Positions 34,809 to 44,616 of a stretch of 64,000 nucleotides of DNA are shown here, piece by piece. The stretch lies in NCBI GenBank assembly GCA_963681505.1, contig OY811989.1, forward strand, positions 631,077 to 695,076, given 5' to 3'. The first letter of the stretch is position 1; each line of letters starts with the position of its first letter. A program made the position numbers and the translations under genes. Origin of the DNA: Eunapius fragilis (taxonomy: Eukaryota; Porifera; Demospongiae; Spongillida; Spongillidae). The notes below the pieces were generated by a model. That model was not told where the DNA came from, ran no database searches, and saw nothing but the letters and a program-made list of their open reading frames with translations.

Positions 34809-37800
34809 TCAGTCATCATCCATAAGGGGTTCACGAAAGTCTGAAGCATTGTACATGTGTGGCATATTCTCAGCATTGATCGGTGTAGTCTCAGTATGTC
34901 TTACAGAATTATTTGACTTAATCCTTTTATGCCTGAGGATCACGTACTTGTAAATATGGTATGCCATTATTAGCAAACTGACAAATAACCCACTAGCTAT
35001 GCTCACAGTTACAAGAGTCATTGATTTGTTGAGATCTTGAATGTATAACATGGAAGCTGATAGAAACATCATGTTGATTGTATAAAACGATTCCAACAAG
35101 CCAAGAAACAAATTCTTGTAGACAGAGACAGGGTTGGCCAAAACAGAGTAAAAGATAAGAACTAATGTAGTAGCCAAGAGGTTAACATTGATATCATTAG
35201 CTTGATTAGTAGTGAATACCAAGTATAACACAGCACGTATCATTAGGTGAACCCCTGGCCAGTAGCGGTACTGATCCTTGAATGGAGCCTGGTATGCATC
35301 AATAAATGGCTTCAGTTTATTTACCCATTGAAATACCTTCCAATGGGATTTAGCCTGTAACCATGGTGATAGCAACAATAACAATATATACGGAAGAATG
35401 AATACGATGGCTATTATCAATCCAACTATGAACAGGTAAACATGCTTTCCATGAAAATATAAAACATTGCCATCAGCCTGCCACACTGGACGATTATCCA
35501 CTATTGAATTGACATTTGAACCATTAGCTAGACAAACTGACATACCTATATCCAGCAAAGTGTATGAGAAACCTGTAACCACAGTAATGAAAATCTTTGT
35601 ATAAGAAAGAAGGATGAGTGTAGCCAAAACAGACACTGCATTGCGCTTGCAGAGCCATGCTAGTTTTGATGACCATCTGCTTCCAAAGATGATGGCGCCC
35701 ACCAGTGCTAAGATGTACAGAGGAAACAAGAACTGCAGCCAAGCCTTGGCATACGTGCTCATGCCATTATAGAAACATGCCTCAATTCCAAGGTCTAAGT
35801 TCAACCAATCTATAAACACCGTCAGAAACTTCTCATAGCCTCTTCGATTATTGACAGGCAATAAGTTGATGATGCCAGGTCTGATGATGTTGGCATACAG
35901 GATGAGACCATTTAGAGTGCCAACAGATACAGTACAGTTGAGAAAGAGCAAAAAAGCCACCAATGCCACACCCATGATGGAGAAGAGGACCAGAAACCAA
36001 AGGTTTTGATCAGTGCAATTCTTGCACAGAGTGCTACCAAACACTGCACTCAGTCCAGGCTGACAGCCTCCGCACAACACTCCACTGTGGTTATTGGCGC
36101 ACTGGTCATCTTGGTTGTTAAGGCTGAAGGTTTTGACATCTGTGTTGCAATAATCATAAGGACAGTGTGGATGGACTGCTAGGGCTCCATTTGAACTTTT
36201 CCCTATCCACTGGGTGATGTTTCTGGATACTGTTAGTGTGGCTATATCACATGTTGTTAACACATCACAGCACATACAAGTTGAGTTTTTCAATGTGAAT
36301 CCAAATGGACATGGCAAAACTGTGAGGAATGTAGTGGATAATGGATAGTTGATAACAGAAGTGTCTGGGAGTAGATATATTATTGAAGTGACGTTTTGAT
36401 TCTTTTCAGCTTTAACTAGAAGTGTAAAGTTAGTACAATATCGTTCGGTGGTATATGTTATCATAGATGGTGTAGTGCAACTGCTTGTCTCCTCCACATC
36501 ACATATGTAGTAAACAATACCACTTGGTGAGGGTCTGCTTAGTTGATCAACTGCTATAATAGGAATAAGAATAGTTTGTCCAGGGTACACTGTTTGCCCT
36601 GCTTGAAGATTGCCACATTCAATTGAAGTGTTTAAGCAACTGCAAAGCATGATTGGATCTGAGGATAAAGCATAAGATAAATTTCCATTATTTGTGATGT
36701 TGACTATTCCTGCTTGAATAAGATACATCAGGTAACTGCTTGTTACATTGTTCGGCTGCATGCAGAAATAATAATTTGGTGTTTTTTTGCAATCATACTT
36801 ACAACTGTCCATATTTCCTCCATAGAGAACATTACCAGCGTCAGATGCATAGTTTCCTTCAAAGTAGAGATGGATTCCAGGATTCTCCAGAGTACCATTG
36901 GGATCATTCAACTGAATGTAACACGTATAATGATAGCTACCACTACTGTAAATATAGATGGCTCCTCCACGATAGGAAGTGTTATTGATAAATTGTGCAC
37001 TCACTGGAGCATAAAGAGTTGCAAACGAATTATACAAGATCAGAGCTCCTCCATTAAATGTATCGTTATTGTTATTGTTGATGAAACTGATGTTTCCTGT
37101 TAGTGAAAGATTGCTGTATTCTAGATCCAAGGCACCAAGCAAAAAAGATACATCTGCAATAGTCAGATTACTTTGAAATGCATGAATATTGGTATTATTA
37201 AAACTGCAACCTGAGATCTTGATTTCAACATACTTTACATATATGTTGCTGTCACAAAGAAAAGTGTTGCCAAAAGTAGTTACTAAAACAACAATATTTA
37301 AACTATTTGAGGATTCCGATTCAATAAAAATAGAATCAAGTATGCTACAGTTTTCAATTTTCAGTGATACATTTGCTTCCTGTTGGTTTAATATCCCCAT
37401 GCTACCATAGTCACTCGAAAATGTAGAATTTGTGATCATGAATAGGTGTTGATTATAAATGTCTTGAAATGGATTGACGACAACATACATGCTGCCTCCA
37501 AAAAGACCTATTCCTCTAGTACTTCTTATGTTTGATAGTGTAATGTCAGCGCTTGTAGATTTTACATGGAAGTTTAGGTTGCCATATGATCCCTGATTTC
37601 TGTATGTTACTGAGTTGGTGACTGTGATGTGGAAATTGTAGGAATCTTGACTACTCAAAACACTCAGCCCTGTACCAAATAGAAAATTTGTATCAAAAGG
37701 AGTTGGTCCATAGCTTTTATTAACTAAAGAACCATCAACACCCAGAGCAAATAGAGAGAAGGATATATCCATTAAGGTAGGCTGCATAGAGTAGCTACTC

Positions 37801-38600
37801 AGTAACTGAGAATAGATAATTATTACATTCCCTCCGACGTATAGCTTATTACTGGGCCTATTCACATAAAACTTTGGAGTTGTATTAACTGAACGACTGC
37901 AATATGGAGGAGTGTAGAGCAGAAGTTTGCTTTTTACAAACTGATTGTTTCCAACAAAAGATGATCCAGTGATTTGAGACTGTCCAAGTATGTTTATCCC
38001 CATGAGCCCATATCCTGTGCTGTTTTGTATGGAGGTGCCTTCAATTTGGAGATTGGAGACATTGATCATTAGAACAGCCACATAATTAATTAGATTGATG
38101 CCATCAATTGTACGGATATCTTGTATGGGTGATAATGTACCAGTCACATTTGATCCACAGTTCACTATTGCAAGATTGATGATAGATAGGTTGGCGATGT
38201 TATTAAAGACAAACCCTGAAGAATTTTCACATTGGATGATGGTTGTTGGTTCAAGAAAAGTAATGTTTCTATCATCATCAAGTGGTGTGGTGAAATTGAA
38301 ATCATCAACTTTATCATGGATTGAAAGCTGAACAAAAGTTCCCAGGCCAACAAAGGATATGTCAGAAATACCATCCACCCTGAGGTTTCCAATAGTCATT
38401 GTATGGTTGCCAGGCAAAAAGCAAAAGATGGTATTTGACTGAAACCACGACATGTTTTTGGCATAAGCATTAAAGGTATCACATGTTTTGTTATCAGAAC
38501 ACGTGCCATTAGCAGAAACCATGTAGGTACAATTGATCCCATTTGCACTTGCACTTGATGTAAGGATGTAGAAGACAGCTAACCCAACAAATAGCTTCAT
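34809..38600 (-). CDS. Large repeat-ectodomain, Cys-rich, multi-pass membrane protein (1263 aa, single exon)
   Basis: One uninterrupted ORF of 1263 codons starting at the ATG at 38600, with a clear signal peptide (KLFVGLAVFYILTSSASANG). Residues ~25-780 are rich in Asn/Ser/Ile/Val with recurring short strands such as NLSIINLAIVNCGSN, VSNLQIEGTSIQNSTGYGL and ANVSLKIENCSILDS, plus many N-glycosylation sequons. This pattern fits a right-handed parallel beta-helix. A Cys-rich module follows (CPFGFTLKNSTCMCCD, HCPYDYC, GVLCGGCQPGLS, LCKNC). From about residue 866 there are 7-9 hydrophobic segments, including LWFLVLFSIMGVALVAFLLF and VYLFIVGLIIAIVFILPYIL. The ~45-residue cytosolic tail is polar. 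The Cys and membrane modules match the 22-kb plus-strand gene. From memory such proteins are numerous in sponge gene sets but uncharacterised. A surface receptor, adhesion or transport role is only inference. Confidence 0.85.
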   Translation of the reverse strand: MKLFVGLAVFYILTSSASANGINCTYMVSANGTCSDNKTCDTFNAYAKNMSWFQSNTIFCFLPGNHTMTIGNLRVDGISDISFVGLGTFVQLSIHDKVDDFNFTTPLDDDRNITFLEPTTIIQCENSSGFVFNNIANLSIINLAIVNCGSNVTGTLSPIQDIRTIDGINLINYVAVLMINVSNLQIEGTSIQNSTGYGLMGINILGQSQITGSSFVGNNQFVKSKLLLYTPPYCSRSVNTTPKFYVNRPSNKLYVGGNVIIIYSQLLSSYSMQPTLMDISFSLFALGVDGSLVNKSYGPTPFDTNFLFGTGLSVLSSQDSYNFHITVTNSVTYRNQGSYGNLNFHVKSTSADITLSNIRSTRGIGLFGGSMYVVVNPFQDIYNQHLFMITNSTFSSDYGSMGILNQQEANVSLKIENCSILDSIFIESESSNSLNIVVLVTTFGNTFLCDSNIYVKYVEIKISGCSFNNTNIHAFQSNLTIADVSFLLGALDLEYSNLSLTGNISFINNNNNDTFNGGALILYNSFATLYAPVSAQFINNTSYRGGAIYIYSSGSYHYTCYIQLNDPNGTLENPGIHLYFEGNYASDAGNVLYGGNMDSCKYDCKKTPNYYFCMQPNNVTSSYLMYLIQAGIVNITNNGNLSYALSSDPIMLCSCLNTSIECGNLQAGQTVYPGQTILIPIIAVDQLSRPSPSGIVYYICDVEETSSCTTPSMITYTTERYCTNFTLLVKAEKNQNVTSIIYLLPDTSVINYPLSTTFLTVLPCPFGFTLKNSTCMCCDVLTTCDIATLTVSRNITQWIGKSSNGALAVHPHCPYDYCNTDVKTFSLNNQDDQCANNHSGVLCGGCQPGLSAVFGSTLCKNCTDQNLWFLVLFSIMGVALVAFLLFLNCTVSVGTLNGLILYANIIRPGIINLLPVNNRRGYEKFLTVFIDWLNLDLGIEACFYNGMSTYAKAWLQFLFPLYILALVGAIIFGSRWSSKLAWLCKRNAVSVLATLILLSYTKIFITVVTGFSYTLLDIGMSVCLANGSNVNSIVDNRPVWQADGNVLYFHGKHVYLFIVGLIIAIVFILPYILLLLLSPWLQAKSHWKVFQWVNKLKPFIDAYQAPFKDQYRYWPGVHLMIRAVLYLVFTTNQANDINVNLLATTLVLIFYSVLANPVSVYKNLFLGLLESFYTINMMFLSASMLYIQDLNKSMTLVTVSIASGLFVSLLIMAYHIYKYVILRHKRIKSNNSVRHTETTPINAENMPHMYNASDFREPLMDDD

Positions 38601-38664
38601 CCTATAGTAGATATAGCCATTTACATACGAATACTAATATTGGACGAAAATGCCTTACGCTATA

Positions 38665-38930
38665 TGGGACAGTTCACGACAAAGTTTTCGTGACCAATCC
38701 TTTGCGTTTGGTTCGTTATAACGTCCGAACGGTAAACTCTATCGACGTATGGTGAGTTCAAACCCTGTGGGGTATAGGTCGTTGCAATACTCCCCAAAAT
38801 GTACTACACCATAGAGAAATGGTGTAGTATGAAGTGTTGAAAACAAGATGTTTACTGTTCGGATGCGATTCAAATGCAAAGGGTTTTTATATAACATTTG
38901 TGCCATGACATTTTGTCGTGAACTGTCCCG
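38665..38930. mobile_element. MITE with GGGACAGTTCACGACAAA terminal inverted repeats
   Basis: The left end reads TGGGACAGTTCACGACAAA and the right end is its complement (TTTTGTCGTGAACTGTCCCG). Homology between the arms extends imperfectly for about 85 bp. TA flanks both ends, which suggests a Tc1/mariner-type TA target. It sits 65 bp upstream of the start codon of the 1263-aa gene, so it probably lies in that promoter or 5' UTR. Confidence 0.75.
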
Positions 38931-41740
38931 TATATATATAAATGCTCTCTGCTATAGCTTCCGAAAGATTAAAGCTATAACGACGTACTATTTTGCAGCG
39001 AATCATATACCACACCATTTCTCTATGGCACATGTTCCTTAGGTTCTCTCTGTACGGTACATACAAAGGGCGTTACCCTTAGGGGTTCAAAACCGAAATA
39101 TCCTCAGTTCTGCAGGATTCAAATATATTGAACCACAAGGGGTAACAAAGGAACAGAAATAAAATATGCCTTAGAAGAATGCTGTGGTATAGATTGTGCT
39201 GTAGATATTAATTCGTATAGCATTATTCGTTCGGAATTTATAACGATTCAAATGGAGAGATACGACATATTCGCGTGATGTTTATAAGTTAAGTATAATG
39301 ATAACGGATATAAGCCCCATCCCCTCCCCCACTGCCTCCAGCGGAAAAAAAGGGCTCGTGTTCAAACGATCATATCTCAGTAGCTGTGAACGCTTCCGCG
39401 AATATTCTTTTCAACATTTCAGAAAGTAAAATTGTACACCTACATTCATATAGAAAAGAGGTTCACAGGTGCATTCATGGTTACGGAGTTAAGCACGTTT
39501 AAACATGAGAAAACAATAGAGGGGTTGCTGTGTTGGGGGGGGCGGGGGGGGGGGGCATACTCAACCACCTATAGAATCAAAACTTCATTGATTCGATGCG
39601 TTTTTTTCCTTCGTCGATGGCGTAATGTAACTGCATGGTTTGACGAATACGACTACTCACATCCATGCAGTCAAATTTAGTTTTTTTCTTTTTCTTTCCC
39701 TAAACCGGCTGTAGGTGCTTTTGGCTTAATTCATTTTAGGCTTAGTTTCGTTTAACTACATCTATCTCTTTCTTAGTTTTATAGGGTAATCGTAATGCTC
39801 ATATAATACCATGTCCGCAGCCAAATGAAATGCGCCCGTTACTGTCATGTATTCATATAGTCACGGCTAAGATGTACTTATACAGGCTACAGCTGAAGAA
39901 TAACACATCAATAGATCAATACAAATGATTACTTCAGTGGTTTTTTCCTTAAGTCATGTTGGCGATAATAGGGTTACTACTGTATGAAAGCGGTGCAGTC
40001 CTTCGTAAAACAGGTTTTCCTTACTGGTTCAGATCATGCAGGAGCTTTGTATGCCGCTACCGGCCCTCGCACTGCATTCCTTTATTCGTTACAAGTATTC
40101 ATTCAAGAACAAAAACAATGCGATTACATTCACCGTGCACATTGGCCCTATAGCGCGCTGTGGATGAATATTCCAGTCAGTGCGTAGTACTGACAGAGTT
40201 TGTAACATTTTTTTAAAAAATTCAAAACCTATTTGTAGCTTTATTCCGAGATGAAAACTATACTAAAATCTCCATTTTTTTTGTGTGCATACAGATATAA
40301 TGAATACACCGTTTATATAACTTAGAAGTTCAAGTTTATATAGACTCAGACTATATAATGAATGAATATAGAATATACAGCTATAACACTAAGGTAAGCT
40401 GCCATATTAGAACCGGTTTTTAAACGGACTGTACAAGTCAAACGCATCGTCTGGAGGACGTTATAACACCACCAAGTGTCACTACTGATAGATGCGCACC
40501 ATACCATCGTTTTAAAAGTCTTACAGCACCTTTTGTTTTATGTATCCACTCGCACCTCTGAGAGGGGGGGGGGGGGGGGGGGGTTTCGCGATGAGTGCCA
40601 AATTAGAACAGGGGGTGTGTCGTAGCTTTCAATCGTACAGACAACCAGCAACGCTGCCAACATATCTAGAAGTATCCGAAGTGAAATTCTAAACAAAAAT
40701 AAAACATTTGCGTTCTCTGTATGCAACTATGTCACTTTCTGTTAGTTCGAGGTGGTGATTTTTAAAAAGCAATGCATTGCAGCAAAAGCTCTCCTTTTCC
40801 CCATCTTTCTATTCATAAGTCATGAGACATCGATTTTAAGCTTAAAACATAGTTATAAGTGGTTACGCGGAAGAGCTACTTAAAGTCAGAGAGAGGCTTC
40901 GTGACCTCAATTGAAAATTACCGGAATTAGTGAGTACTAAATGAGCCATAGCTTGCAATGGTGGAAATTGGCATCGCTAAGTTACGGTTATAACACAAAT
41001 CTACACAAGAAAAAAATGAGTTTCAAACCCCTACCTCTTCTACAGCCTCCTGAGAATCGCTGGAATTTAGAAAAACAAAAACTTGTTTACCTATAGGCTC
41101 TTTCATCGCGTGACTTAATAGCATTCATCTTCTAATCAGTCCGCCATATTGGTGCAGCGCCCTCCCATAATTGTGATACACCTTACTATGAATAAGCGTT
41201 AGCGGTGTGGTTCAAGTCGCTGCACACTGCCAGTATGCCACTCTTCAATTTACCTATCCGTTCGATTGCTTCGTTGACTCGTTGTAGGCCTACTACAGCA
41301 ATTTAATACATCGTGAATATACCGCAATTATCAATGAATCGGTTGTGAAAGGTTCCGCGTCGGTATGACGACGGATCTCCCCAATTTGCGTTCAGTGATC
41401 CTCGATTCTATTCCGTCACAAGTTACTGTATTTTGAAGCCTGTGATCTTTTTTAGTTTTGTAATTAAACGATCGGTTTTTTTCAACGCGATATTATCCAA
41501 TTGCTACCTTGCGGAGTCGCTGTTAATGAAGTCTACCAATGGAGATAGTTGCTTGCAGGAACTTTCAGATATAAAAGAATCCATTTTTAGCGAGGATGTT
41601 TAATAAACCAGAGAACCTATAGATGATTTCCACGAATTATTAAAAGGGGGCGAGCCCACCATATAAGGGCATTTTTGCCCTCCAATTACCACATTTTGCC
41701 CTCCAATTACAATATTCAAAGCTGATTACCGTACGGTACA
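38931..41740. other. Intergenic, no gene seen
   Basis: Mostly unique sequence. G runs near 39535-39554 and 40565-40583. At 41660-41710 TTTTGCCCTCCAATTAC is directly repeated. ORFs at 39432-39680 and 39956-40187 have no recognisable features. Confidence 0.45.
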
Positions 41741-41744
41741 ATTA

Positions 41745-42855
41745 TGGTACCGCTATAGCTTTCCTCGATCCCAGTCCTGTACAAGAATATCTGCTGGTCT
41801 TGACTGGGAGAGGTCTGTGCTGAGCCCTGCACCTGCTTCAACCTGGACACAGTGGACAGACAAATGTGCAGTATGGGAGGATTCTGCCAAGATTGTTATG
41901 GCGAAATATAGCATCGCCCCCTCTTTCGCAAGTAGTTGCATGTATGGTGGCCTAGAGGTCAAGACAACTACCAGGGCATAGTGCACACTGAGACCCATGC
42001 ATACGAGATATCTAAGCCCAACCACCTCTTTACTGCAATATGGAAATCCTCTGGTTCAAGATGGAAGCCTAGCCCCGGCTATATGGAGGGGGCTACAGAA
42101 AGCCATGATGCAGCATGCTTGGCTGAAACTGAATATAGGCGTGCTTTATCAGCAGGTGAGGACTTTTCCATAAGTTGCTGGAATTGAAAGCTATCCAGAT
42201 AAACCTTTCTGACTGCAAGGTACAGACGTGATGGAGCTAAGAGACATCTTCCCACATAATGCAACTTGCTTATTGAACATATATCAATAGCACGATTCAA
42301 ATGTGCATCCACCTTATTAAACCATCCAGATGAAGAATAGGATGCAATGAATGCTGCACTGGCATGATGGGAAAGGGAGCGAAGTCCCAAACACCCAAAA
42401 TGTAGAGGGAGGTGTGCTTGACACCATGAAGCATCAGTTATGGTGACTGCCATACAGTTAAGGAAACACTGGCGCACATCAGCATCAGACATATGCAGAG
42501 CATAAAAGGCTAAGCCAGCTGATACTAAAATGTGACTAGCTTTAGCATGCATACCATCTTGGGCAAGTGATATTGCATGATCCACCAGATGATCTAAATT
42601 AGTCTCATGAGGACCAGAATGGTAAGTATCAGTAGCAGCTACCCGCCTTTTGGTCAAGTCCCAAAGCAATCCCTGCTCACCTTTACACCACATATTACAG
42701 CGGAGTGGGCCAATAGGTGTATAATTATTATTATATTATACATGTATACATGTACATGGATGCCAACAGCGAGCAAGACATTTATGAACTGAAGCCATGC
42801 CAGCGCGCAGCTTTGATAGCCAAAGCTGATGCCTCCATACCCCAGGCTCCATAGG
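41745..42855 (-). pseudogene. Second decayed copy of the retroelement, minus strand
   Basis: The longest open stretch (42693-42079) carries HLPLHFGCLGLRSLSHHASA, then AAFIASYSSSGW. After a frame change come LEPEDFHIAVKRWLGLDI and then SRPADILVQDWDRGK. These correspond module for module to the plus-strand fragment at 19.1-19.9 kb (LQPSEFQVAIKWWLGLD, RPADVIVPNWDLGKP). This copy extends further 5', into sequence like YGAWGMEASALAIKAARWHG near 42780-42855. At least three frame breaks make it non-functional. The upstream part is cut off exactly where the CAGTGGCGTC end of another element begins. Confidence 0.65.
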
Positions 42856-42898
42856 CAGTGGCGTCTATACAGTGGGCCGGGGGGGGGGGGGGCATAGA

Positions 42899-42933
<35 letters not shown>

Positions 42934-43626
42934 CGCTTTATGGCGCGCCACATACAAACACAAGCACATAATCGTCGTCAATAAATTAAGCGCCTCTGTG
43001 TGAAGTTACCGCCCGCATTACGTCATTCACCAAATATATCGTTGGTTTCAAATACAATGTCGAACACGTAGCGAGAGCTAAGCGGGGCTGAGAATCGAAA
43101 ATCTAAGTTGCAACATCAACTGCATTCAAGTGCGCAATCTATTGCATCGATAAAGTCGTTTTTTGCACCATCGAGCCTGCTATGAATGATTTCTCTGCGT
43201 CACCAGGTCAAGCATGAGCGCGCAATGTATACCCAAATAAAAAATAATCATAATATTCCCTTAATTGTTCTATTCTCACAGATGATCCTTCATGTACCAT
43301 ACTCAGCTCTGATTCGTCAGACTTAATGTCTATTGTCCACCCGGGGGTACAATTGGACACCCGGGCGGACAGCAAAAAAAGTTTTTGCTGTTCGGTCACG
43401 GAAGGGACCTGCATGGCTGCATTTAACGGTACTGGCTTACAGAACAAGTCTTTTCAGGATCGGGCCGAGATAAGCAAGGCTTAACTCCTTTTGGTACTCG
43501 TAAAACGAGCCGTGCTAGCGGGCCTATCCAATACGCTTCATGCATGCGGATCGGTCGGAGCGTAATGGATAAGTCTGCTAGCACGGCCCCCCCCCCTCCC
43601 TTTTGAAACACCTAGGGACGCCACTG
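42856..43626. mobile_element. hAT-like non-autonomous insertion (candidate)
   Basis: The left end CAGTGGCGTCTATAC and the right end GGGACGCCACTG form short terminal inverted repeats (CAGTGGCGTC / GACGCCACTG), typical of hAT elements. The interior contains a G run followed by a 30-base C run (42878-42930) and no transposase ORF. Flanking 8-mers (TCCATAGG and ATAAGACT) do not match, so the boundaries are tentative. Confidence 0.45.
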
Positions 43627-43933
43627 ATAAGACTCAGCGGCATAGATACTAACGGCAGAGGAATTTGGATGGGACCGAGACAAGAAATGGACGCGAGAAT
43701 TTTTGTTCACTAAAGGGCACCGTTTATGGCATAACACCATGCAGTCATCTATCGGCTTCAAAGTCAAAAGCGTTTGCTTAAAGGGACTTTATGTGCTCTG
43801 CGGTCCATAAACTATCATGTATATATATGTATATTTTAAACCGCTTCTGAGAAAGAAAATCAGTGATTTAAATGCGTAACCGAAAAAAGTGTAGTTTGTG
43901 TAACTACTGCTTTGTCATACCGGGTGCCGGTTC

Positions 43934-44219
43934 GCGAATAAAGGTAACGGTTTTAAACGGGAATAACTTTTGCGCTGATTGAGATAAAAATTGGAGATTT
44001 TGAAACTAACATTGTCACGCTAGGCAAATTGTTTGCCAACAAGTTTGGTTAATTAAAATTAATATACTCCATTCTCGCTATGAGGTAATCCAGTTTTAAT
44101 TAATAAAAATTAACCAAACTTGTTGACAAACAGTTTGCCTAGCGTGACAATGTTAGTTTCAATTTTTATCTCAATCCGCGCAAAAGTTATTTCCGTTTAA
44201 AACCGTTGCCTTCATTCGC
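43934..44219. mobile_element. Foldback MITE (286 bp)
   Basis: Inverted arms of about 115 bp start GCGAATAAAGGTAACGGTTT and end with the complement (AAAACCGTTGCCTTCATTCGC). The inner arms share CATTGTCACGCTAGGCAAA. A ~40-bp centre separates them. No ORF. Confidence 0.8.
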
Positions 44220-44616
44220 TCAGGAAGGCAGTAGAGTCGAGTAGATAAGTAAAACCAGCAGTAAATGAGAATATGTCCATTCTCTCACAAAACTTATAAC
44301 TTGCGACACTTTTTTATTTGGCTGGGTCCGTGTGCCATTCTTTCGTGTTAAAAATAAAAAACAAAAATATGATCTCTCGGCCTCAGACCTAACGGACACA
44401 GCTGCGGTGATATAATGCCATCAGCAGCCGTGCCCGTTGGGTCTGGGCCAAGACTAGGCTGCATTATATGGCAGCTAACTAATCGCTATATAATTGAATC
44501 GGATATCGACAACTGCTATAAGTAAGCATACATACCGAATCATTTTACGGGTTGCCCGGCACCAACGGAAGCTTCGCTAGCGGTTTGAAGTGTCAGTTGC
44601 ACTGACGACAGATAGG

